Of a stretch of DNA of 5,350 nucleotides, positions 5,344 through 5,350 are shown piece by piece (position 1 is the stretch's first letter; each line of letters starts with the position of its first letter). Source of the DNA: Acidobacteriota bacterium (lineage in GTDB: Bacteria; Acidobacteriota; Terriglobia; Terriglobales; Acidobacteriaceae); assembly GCA_021781255.1 (NCBI GenBank), contig JAJXXG010000414.1, positions 1 to 5,350 of the forward strand, given 5' to 3'. The notes under the pieces were generated by a model, which saw only the letters and a program-made list of their open reading frames with translations, was not told where the DNA came from and did not search any database. The position numbers and the translations under genes were made by a program.

Positions 5344-5350
5344 GTATCCT

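Overview
The window looks like chromosomal DNA of a high-G+C bacterium. The gene mix suggests an acidobacterium of the Terriglobia type: an exported M19 dipeptidase, a secreted cyclophilin with a proline/alanine tail, and a lipoprotein with adhesin-like beta repeats. This placement is an inference from general resemblance and was not tested by a search.

Layout, left to right. (1) 3-401 (+): the C-terminal STAS domain of a SulP-type anion transporter, cut by the left edge. (2) 423-1757 (-): a complete exported M19 dipeptidase, convergent with the transporter. (3) 1958-2236 and 2250-2786 (+): a small two-helix membrane protein followed 13 bp later by an unrecognised soluble protein whose last ~20 codons are displaced by a one-base frameshift. 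(4) 2856-3351: a chimeric scar made of the last few codons and 3' flank of the cyclophilin gene fused to the promoter and first ~111 codons of the dipeptidase gene. (5) 3400-4359 (-): a lipoprotein with beta-repeat character and a good intrinsic terminator. (6) 4515-5237 (-): a complete exported cyclophilin-type peptidyl-prolyl isomerase. (7) A perfect 15-bp hairpin at the right edge.

The main observation is that the scar is the junction expected from a tandem duplication running from inside the dipeptidase gene to inside the cyclophilin gene. The two repeat units are about 1424-2957 and 2947-4546. Both have the same ends (dipeptidase head on the left, cyclophilin tail on the right) but entirely different middles: two plus-strand genes in the first, a minus-strand lipoprotein gene in the second. 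The junction lies in a 9-11 bp microhomology. The dipeptidase-head copies differ at roughly 8-9% of bases, mostly synonymously in the mature-enzyme part. The simplest reading is that two alternative alleles of the dipeptidase-cyclophilin interval have been captured side by side. Homologous recombination at either repeat pair would resolve the locus to one allele or the other.

No recognisable defence system, CRISPR array, transposase, tRNA or rRNA is present. Outside the duplication these are ordinary envelope and periplasm genes (transport, peptide hydrolysis, protein folding) with no evident shared pathway.
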